NCBI GenBank assembly: GCA_024138015.1
Contig: JAMXBB010000008.1
Coordinates: 2,627,115 to 2,691,114 of the forward strand
Source: Lumnitzera littorea
Taxonomy: Eukaryota; Streptophyta; Magnoliopsida; Myrtales; Combretaceae
Direction: 5' to 3'
Length of the DNA: 64,000 nt
Position 1 is the first letter of the stretch. Every line of letters starts with the position of its first letter. Position numbers and translations under genes: made by a program. Shown here piece by piece: positions 58,790 through 64,000 of the stretch. The notes below the pieces were generated by a model. The model was given only the letters and a program-made list of their open reading frames with translations. It was not told the origin of the DNA and made no database searches.

Positions 58790-60370
58790 GTACCATCTAT
58801 TAATAAAATTTTTACGTAATGAATTTCATCTATTTGAGAACTTGTGAAATCCATAATGCATAATCACCATGTAAATAAAATAGTTAGAATTTTAAGTCAA
58901 TTCATTGAGATAAGAACATAGTTTTCCTTTTGATAAACTTCAATTAAATTTATCTTGAAAAGGAAAATGTCTTACATATCATGTTTTTTTACTTTTACAT
59001 AAATTGTAGTTTCAAGAAATTAACATTATTAAAAAAGAGGGACAAAGGTAAGTAGCAAATAATAACAAAAGTAATATAATAATGATAATAATGCTTTTGT
59101 ATAAGTTTGTTTCTTCATTGATTTCTTCTAAAGAAAGCCTAAGTATAGTTTTACCAACAAACCTAACCTTATCAATTAATTGATTATACAATATATACAT
59201 AAATGTGAAATCTATTTTTAAAAAAATGTTATTAGCATAATGGCCCATTAATAAAATGAGAGGAAAAAACCGTCGAATTCATTATTAAGATCTTCATCGT
59301 TGCTCGAATATCACATGATCATCTACTAAGTGTACTCCTTTGAGGCCAACAATCATAGTGACTCTTATACCCCCTTCGTCGTTGCTTTCCAAAATCTGAT
59401 AACCAAAAGTTGTAACATATCATCTTACGAGATAATTGTAAAATATTAAAAAGAATTCATTAGAATTACAATGTATTTTCATTTCCTTCATCAAATCCAG
59501 TAACATTCACAAAGAATCACAACTAACCCATTTTAATTTTGCAGCTTTCTTCTTGTCATTGTTTCATGTTGAAATAAGAAATTTGGCTAAGAACAACCAA
59601 ACGTTATAATCTTATATTCAACAATGCATTATACTAAACAAACAAATATTAAATTTGCAAAACAAAGTACCTGTTATTCAATGGAATGTCGCTTCTGACA
59701 ATGACACGCTTCATGATGATAACAACTCATCAACTATTTGTAGATAATCAATTATAAGAAAACCAAGATTTTGAAAATTCATATTAATCAAATTCAAAAT
59801 ATTATAATAAATTTGAAAGAATGAGTAATTGACAACAATTAGAAAAAAAGCCAAGCCTTCAATATAGATTACAAAGAATGCATATCGAATTAACCAATAA
59901 ATAAAGAAAACAACCAAACCTTTTAAATCAAAGCTATATCTTCAAATACTCTGTCACGTTCGACAATACCAAATTTAAGCCTCCTTCATTTGACAACAAA
60001 CTACATATTAAAATTTCAGTGCAAAAGCATATAACACATTTAATCTAAAATGTGATTTAGATGAAAAAAAGGCTTTTCTAATTTTACTTTACTATGACGA
60101 GAGTTTGATGACAACAGTCATTTTCTAAAAGCTACCTTCTTCATAATAGATTGGAAACTTTACGAAAGAAAAAATATCTAACTTTGATCACCAAATAAAT
60201 CAACAGATGACAAAAAGAAATTTCAAATAGGAGGAAAGAAAGCCTAAGTCAAACATTATTAATTAACAGAAATTGATACCATAAATGGATGTCATCTCAT
60301 TAACTTACACATGTATTGTGAAGATGATGATGCTGATAGAAGCCCTATAAGAAGGACTCCAGAAAAAGAA
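58790..60370. other. Intergenic, no gene assigned
   Basis: AT-rich. Short open stretches such as 59294-59395 (minus, next to an AG acceptor-like site) read plausibly but lack a partner exon in phase. No repeat family is recognised. Confidence 0.45.
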
Positions 60371-60377
60371 AGATGAT

Positions 60378-60545
60378 ATGAAACGTTTTGATGAAGAAGA
60401 GGATTGTTATATCTTGGATTTCAATCCATTTGAACCGGTTTCGACTCGGTAAGCTCTCTTTGTCCGGTTCAGCCGATTTAACCGAATGCAGTTGTGGTAA
60501 TGCTACCAAAAAAGACTTGCTTATCACCGGAGACAAGGGTGAGGT
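60378..60545 (+). pseudogene. First-exon fragment of a RIN13-like (RPM1-interacting protein 13 family) gene, frameshifted
   Basis: From the ATG at 60378 the frame reads MKRFDEEEDCYILDFNPFEP and stops at TAA (60450). Shifting one base restores a frame reading KLSLSGSADL and ending ITGDKGE at a GTACGT donor (60544). The acidic run followed by D-C-Y-I-L-D-F-x-P-F-x, then K-L-S, and an E-K/D-K-G-E/Q end at a splice donor resembles the start of plant RIN13-like proteins, where the exon precedes a cysteine-rich domain. That domain is not found downstream. A one-base insertion near 60449 explains the break. The family name is from memory of the motif and is moderately sure at best. Confidence 0.45.
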
Positions 60546-60549
60546 ACGT

Positions 60550-61490
60550 CTGAAGTTATCGTTTTATTTATTTATATTAACTCCTTTTTTTCTCGTTTTA
60601 TTTCTGAATAAATTGGTATTCTTGCTTCTTTTCTTTGAGAGCTGTGGTTAGAATTTCTGTTTTCTTTTCATATGTATATTACTTTTATATATACATAAAT
60701 TGTAGCACTACGACGCCATTTCGCATTCTGTTGTTTCATAAAATACGAAAAGAACAAGAATTAGTAAATATATTATTTTAATTCAACGGGACATAATATT
60801 TGCTATACCTACTTCGTAAAACGTAGTGCATGATAAAAATAAAAACAACCCTTATAAGGGAACCTTAAAATTTTTTAGCATCCAACAGGTGATATCTTTG
60901 TTCATGACTTTACAACATGCTATTTTTCTACTACTGTTTTTAAAAAACTACATCTATCTTATAAAAATGATATTCACTGGTGCGAATTCGCTGGTTTGGC
61001 TAGATCGTAGGTTTTCAGCATTTTTTCCTAATTCGGTCCAACATCATTTTGAAGTGGTTGCCATTCAATCTTGTCACATATTAAAGTTTTCGCATACACT
61101 TATACCATGACATTTCCAAGCATACTGGAAGGAAATTGGTGGAATTTTATAGTGTTTGGATTGGAGTAAGTGGGTTGAAACTTGAAATGGAAAGAAGTGA
61201 AGGGAGTCCAAAGGGTAATGTCATGTTTGGTGGATAAAGTAAAAGGTGGAAATGGATAGTAACGAAAGGAAAAAGATGGAAAATTTTCTATTTTAAAGTT
61301 CACTTTTTTTTTTTTTAATTTCAAACAAAATTCATTTCTTTTTATTATCTAAGTTGCAGCCCCTATTTATCCCACAAAGTTCGCATCAGTGCACTATCGT
61401 GCAAAGTGACTTTAATAATTTAATAATTGCTTGTTAGTCTCTACTTTTGTTGCTGATCTAATCTGGTTCTTGTGAATTCTTTTGCCCTGT
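60550..61490. other. No gene seen
   Basis: AT-rich sequence between the RIN13-like fragment and a copia gag scrap, without recognised features. The 94-codon open frame at 60826-61110 and the 74-codon minus frame at 61100-61324 show no domain. Confidence 0.5.
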
Positions 61491-61499
61491 ACTAGTTTG

Positions 61500-61810
61500 G
61501 ATAACTAATTATTTGAAAACAGTTATTCATGATATGACCTTCTTGCTTGTAATGCTTACAAACAAGTTTAGACCCCTGTCCATTCCTAGCTCTTTGCTTT
61601 TCAACCATAATAGAGCTTTTACTAACAACATAAGGCCCAACTATCAACTTTACTCAAATCAGTAATGAATTTCTATTTTTTGACTTGTTGAAGCAAATAG
61701 AAGGCTCTATTTACACTCGGCAAAGGATCCATAGATAGAATTTAATTATGCACTGCCTCAAATCCTTCATTTAGTCCAATGAGAAATTAGATCAACCTAC
61801 TTTGTCATGA
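61500..61810 (-). pseudogene. Second Ty1/copia gag scrap
   Basis: The minus strand near 61690-61790 reads LNEGFEAVHN, ILSMDPLPSVNRAFYLLQQV, related to the gag at 57514-57816. Near 61515-61560 it reads CKHYKQEGHIMNNC, a zinc knuckle whose second Cys is Tyr. Stops interrupt it. It abuts a gypsy LTR fragment that starts near 61835. No LTRs of its own are seen. Confidence 0.7.
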
Positions 61811-61834
61811 CCTTAAAGTAAGTCTAGTAAAATT

Positions 61835-63070
61835 GCTTAAAATTTTCATATTACATATGCACTCATGATACGAGAATCACCATGCAAGTCAGAGATTTTA
61901 AAATTATAAATAATTATTCACTAAAGTTTTCAATTTTAATGAATTAACTTACTATAAAATATAAGTGACTATGGTTATTGATATATGATAGACCACATTC
62001 CATCAAAACTGTAGAAAATCGGTATCCCCTACCAAATGCTAAGATTAGGTAAAACAACTTACTAATTTACAAGAATTATTACAAAATCCTATCATATGAA
62101 TATACTCTACATAAATTGTTTCTGTATCACTATACACTTTTTAATCAACTCTAACATTGCCAAATCTATCTCCAATTTATACTCCATTTTCAAGCTTATT
62201 ATAATCATTGCTTATAAGAAACTTGGAAAAGAAACTATAAGAGAATGAGCAAACTGTAGCTCAATGAGTTTATTCCTCACCACTACTGTTAAGCAAGTTA
62301 TCAAACATTATTAGCACACATACTGGTTATCTACATACGAAATGAATGAAAGCATAATGAATATAAGTAACACACCCATAGGAGTCCGAAACTATGGAAG
62401 TTGTAGGTTTACGTAGTCTACACGTTGATTTTTCCTCCATACTTATTCTCACGAAGTACCTTACCTTAACCACATGAGACTGCTTAGGGACAACGTCCCA
62501 CCAGACGTTACTCAACTATTACCCTAGCTCAAGAATTAACAATCAATATAGGTGAACCCTAACTAAGGCCGCCCACCAAGCATATCAAAGGCCCCTCGGG
62601 CACAAATAGTGAATTCGTCTTGCTATCAACAAATATCTAAAGCCTAACGAGCACAAATATGCGAATCCTCTTGTAATCAATTGGAGATACTATGCTAACT
62701 TTGTCAAAAAATAAAAACATCATTTACGGGCGCTATGAGACTTCACAAAAATCATACAAAACATATTTAAAATTTGAAAAACGTTTATCAAAAATACCTT
62801 TCTCAAAAATCTATAAAGTTAGCACACTCTATTAGTATAATAATTGAGTCACAGACATATGACAGATATAACTAGTTATTTTAGTCGAATAGTTATATTT
62901 ACCAATTTAAGAAAGTGATTACACGAATGATAACACATAAAGCAATCAGTCATTCAATTAAACAATCAGTATCAATTAACAAGCAGTATACAAATAACAA
63001 ACAACAAGCAGATAGTAGATCATAAGAACTCCCTCACCTAGGTTATGCTTACTTTCCCGACTTTTAAGAA
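61835..63070 (-). mobile_element. Gypsy LTR fragment, minus orientation
   Basis: It is collinear with 9250-10380 (ttgcttaaaattttcata, tcatgata, aaaatcggtatcccctacc, then the 'gcaaactgtagctcaatgag' block, then a run of short A/C-rich repeats). It may extend to the window end, but the match is not clear beyond 63070. No coding sequence is seen. Confidence 0.5.
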
Positions 63071-64000
63071 TTCTTAAACTTGATAATCAAATACCTAAAA
63101 GATAATAAAGCTTATAAGTGTTCTAAAAAACTAAGTTTCCCTATTAATTAAATATCTGTCATTAATTGCCTAGTTTCCCATTATAACCCAAGTATGATAT
63201 AAATATAATTTAACTTACATCTTTTACTTAGATTATCTTAAATTTTCATTCGTGTATAACTTTTTCAATTTAGTTCGGATTCTTATGAACTTATAGTCCA
63301 TTTTAATCATTTTCGAGTATATTTTCTCGGAGCAAGGTCCGTTTTAAATGTTGTAACCTGCAATTTTGACTGTGATATAAAAATATCAAAATGTTCATTA
63401 TATTGACTTAATTAGCTATAAAATATCAAATTAGTCTTTTCTTAGTATAATTATGATTTAATAATTATTTAGATCATATAATTTGTAATTTTCTTATTTT
63501 GAGTATATTTTACTATAATTATTTATTTCTACCTATTTTAGGGGTTTAACATTTATTAACTCAAATTATTTCTACTTTATTATTTTTCTAATTAATTATT
63601 TATTTATTATGATTATTAATTTACAAAAATTACTTAATTATACTTAAGTGATGATGTGGTAGCATAGGGAAGCATCACGTATGACACTTGCGCAATTTTC
63701 ATAATTTTCTATTATTTTCCTATTTCTTATATTTTACGGTATAAGTATATTTATATAGAAATACTTATTATTATATTTTATTAAATTTTATAATTTACTT
63801 AATTATTATCCTTTTTCCTAATGTATGGTACTCTTATATATATATTTATTAACTTATTTTATTTATTAAATTAATACTATAGTATATTATATATACTATT
63901 TAAATATACTCGTATTTCTATGTNTATGAAATATGTACATATATACATAAATATGAAAATACATGATACTTGTACATATAAACAAAAATACATAATACAT
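63071..64000. other. AT-rich end of window with one ambiguous base
   Basis: No gene is seen. Base 63924 is called n, so the local assembly is uncertain. The last 250 bases are mostly TATA/ATAC repeats. Confidence 0.7.

Noticed and set aside
59294..59395. Possible 33-codon exon on the minus strand next to an AG site
   Set aside because: No partner exon in matching phase was found; an open run of this length is common by chance.
60448..60492. GTAAGC...GCAG as an intron in the RIN13-like fragment
   Set aside because: It would be about 43 bases, shorter than plant introns normally splice; a one-base frameshift explains the break better.
1..64000. CRISPR array, bacterial operon or riboswitch
   Set aside because: No regularly spaced identical repeats or prokaryotic gene layout; introns and plant retrotransposons show a plant nuclear origin.

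Overview
The window is AT-rich plant nuclear DNA, almost certainly from a eudicot: one intron-split housekeeping gene with GT-AG introns lies in a sea of decayed plant LTR retrotransposons. The only gene I judge intact is ABCE1/RLI (ribosome recycling ATPase, RLI2-like) at 34964-39376 on the + strand. Its 11 coding exons splice to a 605-residue protein, with all eight Fe-S cysteines and both sets of ATPase motifs present. The species cannot be named from this sequence alone.

Layout. 1-10.4 kb: nested debris. It holds a Ty3/gypsy gag remnant (+), the RNase H and integrase end of a Tat/Ogre/Athila-type element (-) with its 3' LTR start at 2589, a broken hAT transposase with a BED zinc finger (+), and LTR fragments. 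One 500-bp LTR segment occurs as inverted copies at 1-505 and 6841-7340. 10.4-18.1 kb: a minus-strand Ty3/gypsy element with a full 3.1-kb LTR (10432-13534), a degenerate interior and a truncated second LTR (17786-18097). 18.1-22 kb: unassigned AT-rich DNA. 22-25 kb: a second minus-strand gypsy element with a clear 633-bp 5' LTR, primer-binding site, gag and protease. 26.8-33.4 kb: a Tat-like LTR interrupted by a probable solo LTR (28916-31994), a SINE-like piece, and an unrecognised broken gene.

34.8-39.8 kb: ABCE1, with a consensus plant E2F site 93 bases before the ATG. 40-49.8 kb: intergenic DNA with a gypsy gag-protease-RT remnant (-) carrying a hAT-type MITE, a dispersed repeat pair, and a diverged copy of part of ABCE1 intron 1. 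49.8-58.8 kb: a minus-strand Ty1/copia element with both LTRs, primer-binding site and polypurine tract. A 3.8-kb block containing a third copy of the long gypsy LTR is inserted between its protease and pre-integrase regions. 58.8-64 kb: a frameshifted first-exon fragment resembling RIN13-like plant genes, another copia gag scrap, and a further gypsy LTR.

I found no operon-like or novel multi-gene system. The points most worth following up are the intron-derived copy downstream of ABCE1, the E2F site, the broken gene at 32.6-33.4 kb, the RIN13-like fragment, and the order of nested insertions. All retrotransposon reading frames carry stops or frameshifts. Similarity statements are by eye, and family names come from recognised motifs, not searches.
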